64,000 bases of DNA, from the NCBI GenBank assembly GCA_034620365.1, contig JAQGEQ010000177.1:372001-436000 (forward strand). The letters are read 5' to 3'. Numbering within the stretch: position 1 is the first letter of the stretch; each line of letters starts with the position of its first letter. The position numbers and the translations under genes are program-made. Shown piece after piece: positions 36,330 to 47,476 of the stretch. The DNA comes from Pegea sp. RAD2-039 (taxonomy: Eukaryota; Chordata; Thaliacea; Salpida; Salpidae). The notes under the pieces are model-generated. The model searched no databases. It was given only the letters and a program-made list of their open reading frames with translations, and was not told the origin of the DNA.

Positions 36330-38025
36330 CTAAGTAATCAATTTAATAACGTTCTTATAACCGATGATGGCAATACTCCTTCTCTTTCCTACCCCGACAT
36401 TCTCACAAATGTCCCTGAGATGATATATTTTGACATATCGATCGATATGGTAACTAAGGCTATATCGTCTTTATAATCTTCAGTTTCTAACACCACAGAT
36501 CAGACCACAGCTTTGTTTTTAAAATAAACTAATTCCTCTTTATCACTGCTTTTATTTTTACTGTTTCTTATTTTTACATCATTCTGACGCGAGGAAGAGT
36601 TGAACAAATTTTAAAGAAAGTTCTCATTACTCATGTTTATAAAAAGGGTCCCAGAACCTTAACTATAGACCAGTTTCGCTTACTTCAGTTATCTGCAGAA
36701 CTCAAGAGCATATCATTCACAATCATATGACTAGTCATTTAATGGAGCACCATCTAGTATCTGATGTCCAGCATAGCTTTGTGAAACGGAGATCTTCCCT
36801 GACTCAATATCTCACTTTTCTTAATGAGCTTACGGCTGATTATGAAAGTAATACTCCCTGTGACATCATGTATCTCGACTTTGCTAAAACGTTTGATTCT
36901 GTCCCACACACAACAAGCTCATTATTGTTTTACAAAAATTAAAAATCAACAGCTTTATCTTATAGTGGATTAAAGATTACTTATCAGGTAGAACCAACAA
37001 ACTCGTGTAGAAAGATCTTTATCTACTCCTAGTCAAATAACTAGTGGTATTCTTCAGGGTTCTGTTCTAGGTCCCCTTCTCTTTTTTATTTTCATTAAAG
37101 ACCTCATCAGAAGACCAGTAGCAGTAGATGATGTCAGAATGTTTATGTATGCAGATGATATTAAGCTGTTATCTTGTAAAACTTCAAAACTTCCAACTGC
37201 ACTACACACTGTAGAAAACTGGTCTACGAAGTGGCAGCTCAGAATCCAGCCCACAAAGTCTGAACTTATAACTTTTTCTCGTAAGCCAGCTAAAAATTCA
37301 TTGAAGCAGTAGCTGATCACAGTAGATTTACTATTCAACGAATATCTTCGGTTCTAGACCTTGGCATTACTCTATCATCTGACTTTAAATGGCATATTTA
37401 TGCTTCCAAGATCTTTGGAAAATCAATCAACCTTGTATACCTTATTTTAAAGACTTCTAATTCTAAGGATCTGTACTTCTTTTTCAATGTTTTCAGTTTG
37501 TACGTACATCCAATTCTTGAATACAATATAAGGCATGGATGCGATATCAAGTTGATGATGTCAAAAAATCGAATCTATTTAGGCATTAGAGATTGGTATG
37601 CAGGAAACTTATTGTTAAATACGATAGCTTTATATCATTTCAGCTTCTTAATTTTAGATGCTCTGGAAATTCGACAAATTATATAAGACTTAATTCTTAT
37701 TTTTAAAATTATCCACAATTTAATTGACCTTAAATTCGATAATTTATGATCCATTAGTCTTTCCCTCAAGTTATATAAACTCAAACGACACACATCATAA
37801 CTTGATAAGCGCATATCACCTGGTACGTTAATCCGAGCAATTGTTTCTCATTCCACTTAATTAGTACTTTAAACCAGCTGCCATCAGACATTGTCATGTC
37901 GGAATCACTCGTGTTGTTCAAGCAGCAATTGATGTTTCTAAACATTGTCATTTCTAAACAGTGATTTTTTCTCTTTTTATATTATTAACATTCTATGTAC
38001 TTGTTCACTGTTATATGCTTTGGGA
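36330..38025 (+). mobile_element. Degenerate LINE copy, reverse transcriptase half
   Basis: Same family as the element at 3,098-6,710 but on the plus strand. It begins in the linker (ATTGCTAAGTAATCAATTTA matches the complement of 4,810-4,835). It keeps RT blocks SSLTQYLTFLNELTADYESN and YLDFAKTFDSVPH (36,790-36,910) and a MYADDIKLL box near 37,145. It ends in the 3' untranslated part (TTGTTCACTGTTATATGCTT at about 38,000). Frames are broken many times. Both ends are missing relative to the first copy; loss of the 3' tail is unusual for a simple LINE insertion and suggests later deletion or recombination. Confidence 0.9.
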
Positions 38026-38362
38026 AGCTACTTTTCTAAAATGTTATGCTTAAGCTATTTAGTAAAATGTCGCAACTGCCAACAACTGACTCATCACCTA
38101 CTCTTTAATAATTAACTTTGGTGATCAAGTTTTGATGATTTTACAATAATCATATAGTTTTGTCATTTTTATGATAAATGTATTGAAATAAATGGTATAG
38201 CTAAAATTTTTCTTCTAAAATGTATATATTTTTAATTTGAAACACTCATCAATCGTTTAAAAAACTCTGCTGTAAACATTAAAAAGCAAATACATATTTT
38301 TTTAGAATGGTCAATTACGCAATTATTTTAAGCTAAGAGTTTTTGTTATTACAGCAATAAAA

Positions 38363-38461
38363 ACAATTAATTAGACTTGAAAAAGAAATCTTAGGCAAAC
38401 TTTTAACATGTTTTGAAACTTTAATTCAAATCAAGTCAGTTTTTAAACTTTGTATCTTTAT
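38363..38461 (+). repeat. Direct repeat flanking LRR1-like C, left unit
   Basis: About 98 bp with roughly nine mismatches to 42,924-43,021, sharing CTTTTAACATGTTTTGAAAC. The two units enclose LRR1-like C at a distance of 4.5 kb and lie in the same orientation. They show no coding sense and are flanked by unrelated DNA. Confidence 0.88.
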
Positions 38462-39883
38462 CGGCAGGCATCTTTCGTTGTCTAGATTAAGGACAAAATT
38501 TCAGTAGACTGCAAAGAAGATAAAAAAGTAAATGAGTCAGTATTAAGATATATTATTCTCTTTTCTACTGCCTTCTGTGAAAACATACTTTAAGGAGACG
38601 TAAGTTTTGTTCAGCCAGTATTGTGCACAATTGACAATTTAAGACATCCGTTCTCTTATGTTTTTGAAAAATTTTCCGTGAAATTCTAAAATTTTCTAGC
38701 AAGAGCTTTTGCTCACTTTAAAAACATTCTCAACAGAACACAATTGTAAAGAACTAAAAGATAATGACAAACATAATTAGAAACCTCGATCATTGTTCTA
38801 CTTCTTTCTATTTGTGTGAAAGCGCGATTATCTTTTATTGGAGTCTTATTTTTAGTTTCAGTTTATTGTAAACTTAAACTTATTTTTGGGGTTCCATTAT
38901 GAGGGTAGTTTAGATGAAAAACATTAGAATGTTACATAAAGTCTTGGTGCTGTTTTAAATTTAATTTCATAATAATTCCCGCATGTGTAAATTATAAAAG
39001 CGAGAGCTTTGATTGCGATATATCGACGCGGTAGGTTGTGTATACTGTTTTTAGTCTTAGTTGGTATTTGTGCTTTGTGCAATTTGTAATTAGTTAAAAT
39101 CGTTTTACAGAGTTTTAATCAATTTATTTGATTAGATATTCCATCCATGAAAATATGAGTCAGGATTGATTTGTATCTTTTATGGATGATTTGGTCAAAT
39201 TTATTGATTTTAAATTAAATTTATATTAACTAGACAGTTTTTCTCAGTGGCTAAGTGAATATATTAAAATATTCTTTTATGATACTATTTATCTTTCAAG
39301 TGATTTAAATTGAAGTTTTAATTTAGATCTTTTAACTTATTTATTTTAAAAGATAAAAGTTTTATTTTTAAATAGTTTATAATAATCTATAAATAATATA
39401 TATTTATATAAACTTATATAAAGCTTTGAATTATTATTTTATTGATGAAATTTAGTATTATTAAAGTAATTTGTAATTATAAAAATATAAAAGAAACTTT
39501 AATTAATTACTCAATTATTCTGTTCCATACCTTTTTGCTGTAGATTTTATTTTTGTGAAAATTTAATTAATTTAACTATCCATAAAACTTTATACTTATT
39601 GTTTATTGTACAAAAATATGTTTCAACTGTTAAATAGTTAATAATTTTAGTTTTCATATTTTGCATAAGTTTTGCTTTTGAGATTCCAAAAACTGTTATT
39701 TCTAAATTACATTTATATAGTATGAAACAATAACTTCATTTTATCATTGATTTATTTTAGTTTGATTATGTGTTTTAGGCTACTTCGAGATCTTCTATCC
39801 TTGAGTCCAACATATTTTTATGTTTTTGCAATAGTTAGTGATCAGAGTTTAGTTTCATAAACCTATCATTCGTCTTCCTAGTG
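38462..39883. other. Gene-free A+T-rich DNA
   Basis: No gene recognised. Confidence 0.4.
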
Positions 39884-40060
39884 TAGTGGTTACCATCAGA
39901 GAAATCGCATGAATCCTTCTGTTTCGCTGCCCCTTTGTTTTTGAGGAGAGTGGAACTTAATTGCATGGGCAACAAGTGGGTCTCTATAATTTCTGCTTCA
40001 GCTTATAGGGCATGGCTGTTCTCGGTGAAGGCAGCTATACTACTAAACCTAAAATAAGAT
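39884..40060 (+). repeat. Dispersed SINE-like repeat, copy 4, with tRNA-like head
   Basis: Starts with CCTAGTGTAGTGGTTACCAT, which closely resembles the 5' half and polymerase III A box of tRNA-Val genes. A weaker B-box-like ATGAATCC follows some 20 bp later. It then carries the family boxes GAGAGTGGAA, TTGCATGGGCAACAAGTGG, TATAATTTCT and TTCTCGGTGAAGGCAGC seen in copies 1, 3 and 5. A tRNA head plus a conserved body is the structure of a tRNA-derived SINE. Confidence 0.6.
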
Positions 40061-40966
40061 GTTAAGACTTTAGTTGCTTCAACTATCTTTTTCTTTCTTT
40101 GTCTGCTCTGTAGAAGTGCGCCAGTGCAGTAATACTTTCATCTTAACCTACTAAGTATAAATTCTTGATGGTATAAATATGTATATAATAACGACCTCCA
40201 CATTTTGCTCAATCCTAGCTATAATTTGTCTAATGCAATGAGCAGACTGCTGGCTTCCTGCTGCTTCTGCAAATTTGTCTCTTCAACCAAAACTTCAGAT
40301 TTAAGATGAGTAGAGAGAAGGGGGTTTATTTGAAGGGAGGTTATTTTGATACTAAGTATTTTATATTCATCTTTCTTTGCTCTCATTCATGTTTTTGATT
40401 TACTCCTTAATTTCGTTTGGGAGATTATATTTGTTATTAAAGGCAGTATTAAGGATACTTTTAAATGCTTAATAATAAAGAATTAATTTTAAGTATTTAC
40501 AAAACATTTTCTTTTATTATTCTAAAAGATTTATTATAAAAGGTTTCACATTTCATACTTAAACTTAAACAACAGATTATATTACAAAGATTATTATATT
40601 TTGAAAATTAAGTTATTCTTTATTTAGCTATTTTTTAATTACATATGTTTGGCTTTTATACTTATGAACATCTCATTTAATTTCTACACATAATTTGTAC
40701 TTATAAATTTTTTCTTTATTAAATACAATTTCCATATCTCGTTATAAATTAGTATCACCTTTATTTGGTATGCAAAGTTAATTGTAAATTATCTATTTAA
40801 GTTAACATTATTATTATATTTCTAAAGTAGTTACTCATAAATTTTGATATATATTTATATTTTAAATGATTTATATGAAATGATATAAATTTTTTTAATT
40901 TGTGTACTAATCATGAAAAACTACTCTTCAGATTTAAGTTGAAAGCTACATCAGATCAAAATCAAA
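40061..40966. other. 5' flank of LRR1-like C
   Basis: No gene. An acceptor-like ACTACTCTTCAG lies about 35 bp before the ATG at 40,967. Confidence 0.35.
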
Positions 40967-42214
40967 ATGTATTTTAAATCTAAGTTTAAAGAATGCTCTA
41001 AATACACGGAGAGTATTTTTATGGTACTGAGAACTCCTTGTGTAAATGGATATTTGGCTATTTGGAATCAGAAAAACTCGTATGAATCAAACATTATGAT
41101 TTATAAAATTGTTGGGGGTAAAATAACTGCTGATTCGGGTATGAATAATGCAAACAGAAAAAGGAAAGTGATCCAACCGAAAGGTTTGTTGCGTCTTGAT
41201 GTTGGTGGAAGAATCAAATACTTCGTAGCTTGTGATGACTCCCAAAATATCTGTGAAATTGTTGATTCTACAAATGAAAGATTAGAAAATGATTTTTCTA
41301 ATTTCACTCTCATAGAAAAATTAACTTTATCTAATTTAAAAGAGCGTTTTATTAACTTGATCCTTAAAGATATAACTTATATGAGTTTGAATGTCGGAAT
41401 AACTGATGTATTGAATGATAAACTCGGCTGTGAGACTATTACAAATTTAAGGTTACGTGGAAATAATCTGACTTCTATTCCGAAGGAAATTCGTTACTTT
41501 AAAAACCTTCGTGTCCTCTCACTTTCGTTCAACCGAATTGTTGAATTGGATGAAGAATTATTTAGTTCTGATTCAGGATTGATTTCTACTCTGAAGCATC
41601 TAGATCTTTCTCACAATCGAATTAAAAAACTTTCTATGAGTTTATTCGATTCGAAGAATCTTAAATTCCTTAGCCTTGATCATAATCAAATAGAAACTCT
41701 TCCAGATAAAATAGAAAATTTGATTAACCTGAACCACTTGTTTTTAAGTTCTAATCAGCTAAGCTGCTTGCCTCCTACCATTTTGAACCTACAAAATCTT
41801 CAATTTTGTAATTTATACAAAAACCCATTTTATCAATTTGGCAGCCAGCCAGTTCATATTAAGTTGAAGAATGAAGTTTTTCCTAAGTTATATGATATGT
41901 GCATGAATACCGTGCATAGAAAAACATCACAATCTCATAAGATTCCGCTAATTTTGAGATTATTAAGTCGTTATGATGAAAGAAGAACTTGCTTTTGTGG
42001 TGACAAAGTTTTTCAAGAGTCACGAAGAGCGATGGTGGAAGTGAATTTTTCAAGATTGAAATTAATAACTCGTTCAAAGATTACATTCAGAAGAGATGTT
42101 TCAGAAAATTGCAAAGATGAAATTATTCCATTTGAAGTAGTATCCTGTTCTCAGGATTGTTTTTTGCAACACGTAACCAAATTAAGAATCAAGATGTATA
42201 TTGAAGATAAATAA
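40967..42214 (+). CDS. LRR1-like CRL2 substrate receptor, paralogue C
   Basis: Intronless, 415 residues. It has the same order as paralogues A and B: an N-terminal domain with VLRTPCVNGYLAIW (20-33), leucine-rich repeats at about 158-285 (NLRLRGNNLTSIPKEI, HLDLSHNRIKKL), BC-box-like PKLYDMCMNTV (306-316) with intact L-x3-C-x3-V, Cul2-box-like KIPLILRLLSR (325-335), then CFCG (342-345) and SCSQDC (393-398). An insertion of about 20 residues between the two cysteine pairs (363-386) is absent from A and B. LRR1 proteins hand substrates to the cullin-2/Elongin BC ubiquitin ligase in the nucleus; this copy keeps every docking feature I can see. Confidence 0.84.
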   Translation: MYFKSKFKECSKYTESIFMVLRTPCVNGYLAIWNQKNSYESNIMIYKIVGGKITADSGMNNANRKRKVIQPKGLLRLDVGGRIKYFVACDDSQNICEIVDSTNERLENDFSNFTLIEKLTLSNLKERFINLILKDITYMSLNVGITDVLNDKLGCETITNLRLRGNNLTSIPKEIRYFKNLRVLSLSFNRIVELDEELFSSDSGLISTLKHLDLSHNRIKKLSMSLFDSKNLKFLSLDHNQIETLPDKIENLINLNHLFLSSNQLSCLPPTILNLQNLQFCNLYKNPFYQFGSQPVHIKLKNEVFPKLYDMCMNTVHRKTSQSHKIPLILRLLSRYDERRTCFCGDKVFQESRRAMVEVNFSRLKLITRSKITFRRDVSENCKDEIIPFEVVSCSQDCFLQHVTKLRIKMYIEDK

Positions 42215-42923
42215 TACATGGAAAGAATTTGAGATCTTACATCTTATTTTATGTATTTTATTATTTTAACATAAAATAATTGTTTGATTGATATATGAAG
42301 CTAAGTAAATAGAAAGAATTTCAACGCCATCAGCTTCTTCTTCAAAGCAGTTATTTAAGTTTCCACCAAATTTGTTTCGCAAATTTTGTTTGTAATTTTA
42401 AGTCTTCGATGTTTTAATGTGTTTGCACCGGTTAACGAAAACAGAATACAAAAGAGTATCGACTGATGTTTATCCATTTTTTATGCTTATTGTTCAATAA
42501 ACTTTTATTTTCTTCTAGTTTTTCCTTTCACTCACAGCTAAAGGTTTATAGCAAATCATATAGCTCTTACAGCAAACGCAAATTGACTGCAGAACAGAAA
42601 CATCTCCAATACTATAGTTCAACAAAAGTAATGTAAAAACTACAACTCTTGCCATGTCAGATCACAGCCATAAAAAGAACATGGTGTTAAGTTTAACAGA
42701 TTTAAGAATTACAGAAAATGGTAGCATAACATACCATTTGTCAACCAAATTTATCCAATCTTAGTTAAATCAATTTTGAGAGAAGTAACATAATTTGATG
42801 GGGTCAGCAATAAGACTCCAAGCCGTCGTTATCCTATTCAAAATACTATTAGTCCTTGTTAATAAATTTAAATTGGGAAAAGCCATTATTGATTCTAAAC
42901 TGTGGTACAATGTCTAAGACGAA
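42215..42923. other. 3' flank of LRR1-like C
   Basis: Nothing recognised apart from an AATAAA-type signal near 42,496. Confidence 0.3.
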
Positions 42924-43021
42924 GCAATTAATAGGACTTGAAAAAGAATTTTTAAGCAAACTTTTAACATGTTTTGAAACTTTAATTAAAATCAATTCAG
43001 TTTTTCAACTTTGTATCATTA
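42924..43021 (+). repeat. Direct repeat flanking LRR1-like C, right unit
   Basis: Partner of 38,363-38,461, in the same orientation and about 91% identical by eye. Confidence 0.88.
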
Positions 43022-43204
43022 TATTCAATTACAAAAATTAATGAAATAAATGTCTTAGTACATCAGCAGACTTGATTTCAGTTTTTTACAAACTAATTTC
43101 AAAACTATCAATGCTAAAGCAAAAAGCTTACTGATTGAAATCAAGGGATTGAAATTTATATTATTTGTTAGTTTTCTAATCTAAAGAATTTTTAAAGACG
43201 TGAA

Positions 43205-43410
43205 ACTCCAAATTCAAAGCCTGACTAGGAACATCGTAGGTACTCCGTCACTGTACTCAGTATCGTTCTGGTAGCTCCTGCAACGCCAGTCGGGCGTCGG
43301 ACCTGCATCAGTCCGTCTGTTCTGCTGCTTGCCTTGTCAGCGTCGAGAGTGGAATCCCACTGCAGGGTCAACAACTAGACCCCATAATTTCTATCTTTAG
43401 TTTTCAGCCA
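43205..43410 (+). repeat. Dispersed SINE-like repeat, copy 5
   Basis: GC-rich block matching copy 3, and matching copy 1 in reverse orientation. Boxes are TCGTTCTGGTAGCTCCTGC, ACGCCAGTCGGGCG, GTCCGTCTGTTCTGCTGC, GAGAGTGGAATCCCACTGC and CAACAACTAGACC. No AAGT tail follows it. Confidence 0.65.
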
Positions 43411-44074
43411 AGTCATGCCATATCATCTTCTTCTTTTATACAAAAAATGTTTGAACTCTTCGAAACGTTTTTAAAAACACTTTTCTTTGATTATTTTTAT
43501 AAGTTTTTTTTTTTTAAATTAATTTATTGATATTTTTAGTATTTTTTTCTAGAATTACTGGAAAAATCATTTATATCAAAAATGTTATCAATAAAGTACT
43601 ACTTCTTAAAAGTATAGAGTTAACTGACTTTAACTTTTTTCTCATAAATTAAAACATAAAAAATCGCACAATATGAATAGAAAATTATTTTTGTAATGAT
43701 TTGGTATATAACGAAATATTCATCATACAAATGGGTAAGGAGTAGACAATTATAAGATACTTTTAATACAGTTTACAAAACATTAAAAGTGAAAAAGTAC
43801 ATCTTTGAAAGTACTAGTCAGGATTATAGTTATAATGAGCAAAACATAAAAATATGATCAAAGAAAATTGTTTAAACAAGTAGAGAATAACATTTATATC
43901 AATTTTATTTCGATTTTGCAACAATTAAAGTTTCTAACTTGTTTTTTGTCTATAGTGAATATAATACGTTCGAAAAAATAAAGAAAAGACTTCAAAATAT
44001 CTTGTATGTTTTTCTATAATACCAAAAAAACATATATCTATTATTGTAGCTGTATACAATTATAGACAAAACAG
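43411..44074. other. Spacer downstream of the lipase gene
   Basis: A+T-rich with no gene seen; it holds the lipase 3' untranslated region on the minus strand. Confidence 0.35.
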
Positions 44075-45343
44075 CTAATCACGTATTTTTCGTATGATTG
44101 ATCGAAACAATCTCTTTGAGTTGATTCCATAAACAAAGTCAGCGTGAGTAAAGTTCCCAACTACAGAAAGCCTTTTTAAGCTTGGTATGAGTTTTGAAAA
44201 CTTTCGGCAATTCTTGAGTAAAACAATTGAGTCATCTCTTCCACAGTAGAAATAGGTTGAAACATTAAACTTTGAAAAGTTGTAAGCTGGTGGAGTATCT
44301 TGGTTATAATACAAGTAATTAACTTCGGCATCTTTATGATCATAAAAAAAGACACCATAATTAGGTTGCCAAAACATTTGACTCCAATGTTTGAAATTTT
44401 GAATAGAGGTTGAAGAAGGTTCATGTGAACCGTATATACCTAACCGTGTTTTATTAAATTGTCCATTCGGTGTCACTCCCGAAGAGTTTAAAACACCTTC
44501 ACAAAAAAGTGGATTTTCCATGCAGTATTTTCCGATAAGAATTTGTTTACCAGGAGCGAAGTACATGAACCCCCCATCATCTTTTAAGAATTTAGTGAAC
44601 AAAGAATAAAAGCGGAATTTTTGATTTGGGTCACTTACAATACCAGCAGGTGCAAGTGCGAAAAAGTTCTTGACCTTATTAGCAACTTTGTCTCCATTTT
44701 GTATCACAGCAGAGGTAAATACTACTGTCCCTTGAGAATGGCCGATATAATTAACTTTAGAATGACCTGTGGTATCAAGTATGTGGTCAATCATAGCTGG
44801 TACATCATATCGGCCCATCTCATCAAAACTCCACTTCCAGAATTCTGCATTATCAGGATTCAATGTTGTATGGGATGTAGAGTACTTGTTACCACGCACA
44901 TTTCCAAGCCATACATCATAACCATGATCATAAAGAACATAAGCAAGACTTTGATTCCTTAAATTAATCACAAATCCATCTGAAGAGCTGATAAAACCGT
45001 GAACAATGAGTATAGGTATCTTATTTGAAGTATTTCGAACAAGACGTTGTAATCCCAAGATGTATCCATCTTCAGTTATCACTTCATGCTCCTCACAAGG
45101 AATTCCCTTAGACCTGATCAGTTCAGTTGCATTCATAAACATTTCTGCTTCACAATCATTACACTCTTCTTTTAGTGTTTGGTACTCTTCAGGGTTGAAA
45201 CCAGGATGCTTATAAATCTTGAAGATTCCATAAAAGTTAGTAAGAGTTGTCACCTTAGGTATACCCACTTTTAGGCAAGTTGGACTTTGACAAGCGTTTA
45301 AGCTATAGATAGATAGAAGTAAAATCACAAAATTCACGAGCAT
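44075..45343 (-). CDS. Secreted or lysosomal acid lipase (gastric/lysosomal lipase family)
   Basis: A 422-residue, intronless alpha/beta-hydrolase that should hydrolyse neutral lipids or cholesteryl esters outside the cell or in lysosomes. A signal peptide covers residues 1 to about 17 (MLVNFVILLLSIYSLNA). The family's N-terminal segment is at 70-100 (NATELIRSKG, EEHEVITEDGYIL). The oxyanion HGF is at 115-117, and LGNVRGNKYS at 146-155 is the conserved block of acid lipases. The nucleophile elbow is GHSQG at 201-205 with Ser203. The catalytic Asp is about 370 in YCGRDDS and the His is 400 in NFTHADFVYG. Length is close to human LIPA/LIPF (about 400), with a slightly longer N-terminus. Which animal paralogue it matches best cannot be told by eye. 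An acceptor-like AACCCTTAG sits 9 bp before the ATG. Confidence 0.93.
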   Translation of the reverse strand: MLVNFVILLLSIYSLNACQSPTCLKVGIPKVTTLTNFYGIFKIYKHPGFNPEEYQTLKEECNDCEAEMFMNATELIRSKGIPCEEHEVITEDGYILGLQRLVRNTSNKIPILIVHGFISSSDGFVINLRNQSLAYVLYDHGYDVWLGNVRGNKYSTSHTTLNPDNAEFWKWSFDEMGRYDVPAMIDHILDTTGHSKVNYIGHSQGTVVFTSAVIQNGDKVANKVKNFFALAPAGIVSDPNQKFRFYSLFTKFLKDDGGFMYFAPGKQILIGKYCMENPLFCEGVLNSSGVTPNGQFNKTRLGIYGSHEPSSTSIQNFKHWSQMFWQPNYGVFFYDHKDAEVNYLYYNQDTPPAYNFSKFNVSTYFYCGRDDSIVLLKNCRKFSKLIPSLKRLSVVGNFTHADFVYGINSKRLFRSIIRKIRD

Positions 45344-47116
45344 GATTTTAGCTAAGGGTTATAATCTTTTCAATAAAATTCAATAACTTCTTTGGCATGA
45401 AAAGATGACTCTGTTGAAAATCTGTGCACTATTCTTTGTAAAATGAAAGTAGTCAAGTTGATGTTTATAAGTAAACTAAGTAAAAATGGCTGAAGAACAC
45501 TATTTATATCAAAATTATTACAAAACACTCTTTAGAAATCAAGCTTTTAAAGTAACACCTATAACACAATTACTTTTTACAAAATAAAAATTACAAAATA
45601 AGATTTAAACAAATAAAACCTTTTTTTTAATAGTGTCCTCAGGTATTAATTTTGCAATCTATCTTACAATTTCTTTACAAAATTCATTCAGCTGATTGTA
45701 ATGAATAATTACAGCTGAGTTTCTAAAATCAATTCAATGTAATATTTTAAGATAAATGAAACTTGTGTTCTCTCTGAAAAAATCAAAATATTTTCTACTT
45801 CTATCAATTAGTTTATTTAGGTTTTATTTAATTTGAAACAAAAAGTTCTTTAAAGTAAAAGTAAAGTAATCTTAATAAAGTTTAAAATATTTGTTGAAAT
45901 AAATAACAAAATGTTTTATTTACTTGTTCTGAATTTAAATTTTACATTAGCCTACATGAAAAAAGTAAATATTTTTAATTAGTCTTTCACAAAGTCTAAA
46001 CATTACTAAATTAAGAGTTCTCACAATTTTACGGTTTATATTTTTCTGCAAAAACATTTTTATCAAATCAACAAAAAATCCCAAGATCAACTAACTTTAA
46101 AACATGATTTCTGTAGTAATGACTCAACTAAATGATTCTAGCTGAATTGATGCCAGTTAAATCGTTGATTACTTCTTTAAGTTTGTTACTATGCTTGGTG
46201 GTGACTTTAAAGATTTGAAATTTATCCGATTAATTAATTAAATCTAATTTATTCCGATTAAATAAACAGAAAAAAATTGAATATCTTAAAAACTAAACAG
46301 AATACTTTTACTTCGACTTAATTTACTTTGGTGTTAAATAAAAATGCTATGCAATAGCTAGATACATAAAACCCGTGGTGTAACGTATTAGTTTTGTATA
46401 AATTAAAAATTTAAAAATGAAAAAAGGTGAACCATTTTATATTCAAATTAACAAAGCTTTTTAAACTTAGCAGGCTTTCAATTTAAGGTAATTTTAACCA
46501 AACTTCAAATTTGTTCCTAATACATGATTAGCATTAAAGAAGCCATTAGTAAATTATTTAATATTGTTAAAAAGTAGAAAAATAAGATTAAGTTTTTTTA
46601 TTAACTAAACAAGTAATTTTATTACTTTATTATGTTTTTGCTTTGATTGCTTTAGTTTATAAATTAAAAATAAAGTTTAGGGTATCAGGAATAAATGATT
46701 TGTGTAATTTTGATGGTAAATAGTATCTTAGGATTCCATTTTCTTTGTTTGTATTTTTTTGGAAATCTTAACTGTATTATATCTAGCTCTTTGTAGTGTT
46801 CTGATTATTTTGCATTATTTCTTTTGAACTGTTGTTTGAAGATTTTTCTACTTTGAATTCTTTGCAGTCATATTGTTTTGTGTTTCACAAGGACTATGTG
46901 AAGCCATGTGCTAAAGAAACATGTATGTTTCATGTTAAGTTATATATTAAGTCTTTAAAAAATCTCTTGTTGATCATTTTCGATGAAAACTTTGATTCTT
47001 ACCATAATGCCAAATAATTATAACCTTTTTTCGGTGTCCGTCATCGTTGTGAATTAAATTATTTTAAAAGTAAAGTATGATCCAATTAGTTACTTGTTCA
47101 AATTTGTTCAGAGATT
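45344..47116. other. Gene-poor A+T-rich DNA
   Basis: Intergenic region between the lipase and the 47.1-kb features. A short plus-strand frame at 46,832-47,017 has no homologue I recognise and is probably noise. Confidence 0.35.
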
Positions 47117-47368
47117 TCAGTAATTAGACAGGAAAAATTCAGTGATAAATAACTTACCAACAAGATGAAAACTTGTTACTATTTTCGTCATTACTTTTTT
47201 GAATACTTTATTTTCATTTCTAACTCCAATTTGTATTGTATAAAAATCTAAATCATATAAATCACCACCGACCTCAAAGACCGTAAACTTATTTTCTCTC
47301 TCATTTATGGTGGTAGGCTTGTTTGAAGTTATAAGAAGCAAAAAGCGTTTATTGAGCTCATTTGCCAT
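47117..47368 (-). CDS. Small hypothetical frame, possible first exon
   Basis: 83 codons from ATG. After about 71 residues there is a good donor, GTAAGT, at about 47,155, so the real exon may end there (MANELNKRFLLLITS to TSFHLVG). The piece reads like a folded protein, but I cannot identify it. One possible continuation begins at an acceptor TTTCTTTAG near 46,910 and meets a stop after a few codons. It lies just downstream of the orphan phosphoglucomutase-like exon but in no frame relation that makes sense of a joint gene. It could be a pseudogene fragment. Confidence 0.22.
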   Translation of the reverse strand: MANELNKRFLLLITSNKPTTINERENKFTVFEVGGDLYDLDFYTIQIGVRNENKVFKKVMTKIVTSFHLVGKLFITEFFLSNY

Positions 47369-47476
47369 ATTTTTAACAATACCAGAAGAAAGAAAAAGAA
47401 AAAGAATACCAGAAGAAGAATAAAATCAGAATAAAGATGACAAACAGGGAGAGATCATATATAAAGGGATACTTAC

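Noticed and set aside
39884..39960. Functional tRNA-Val gene
   Set aside because: Only the A-box half matches; acceptor stem, anticodon arm and a proper B box are missing, so it is better explained as a SINE head.
44176..45215. Several frames of 70-113 codons on both strands inside the lipase gene
   Set aside because: They are shadows of the lipase coding sequence, which has all catalytic residues in its own frame.
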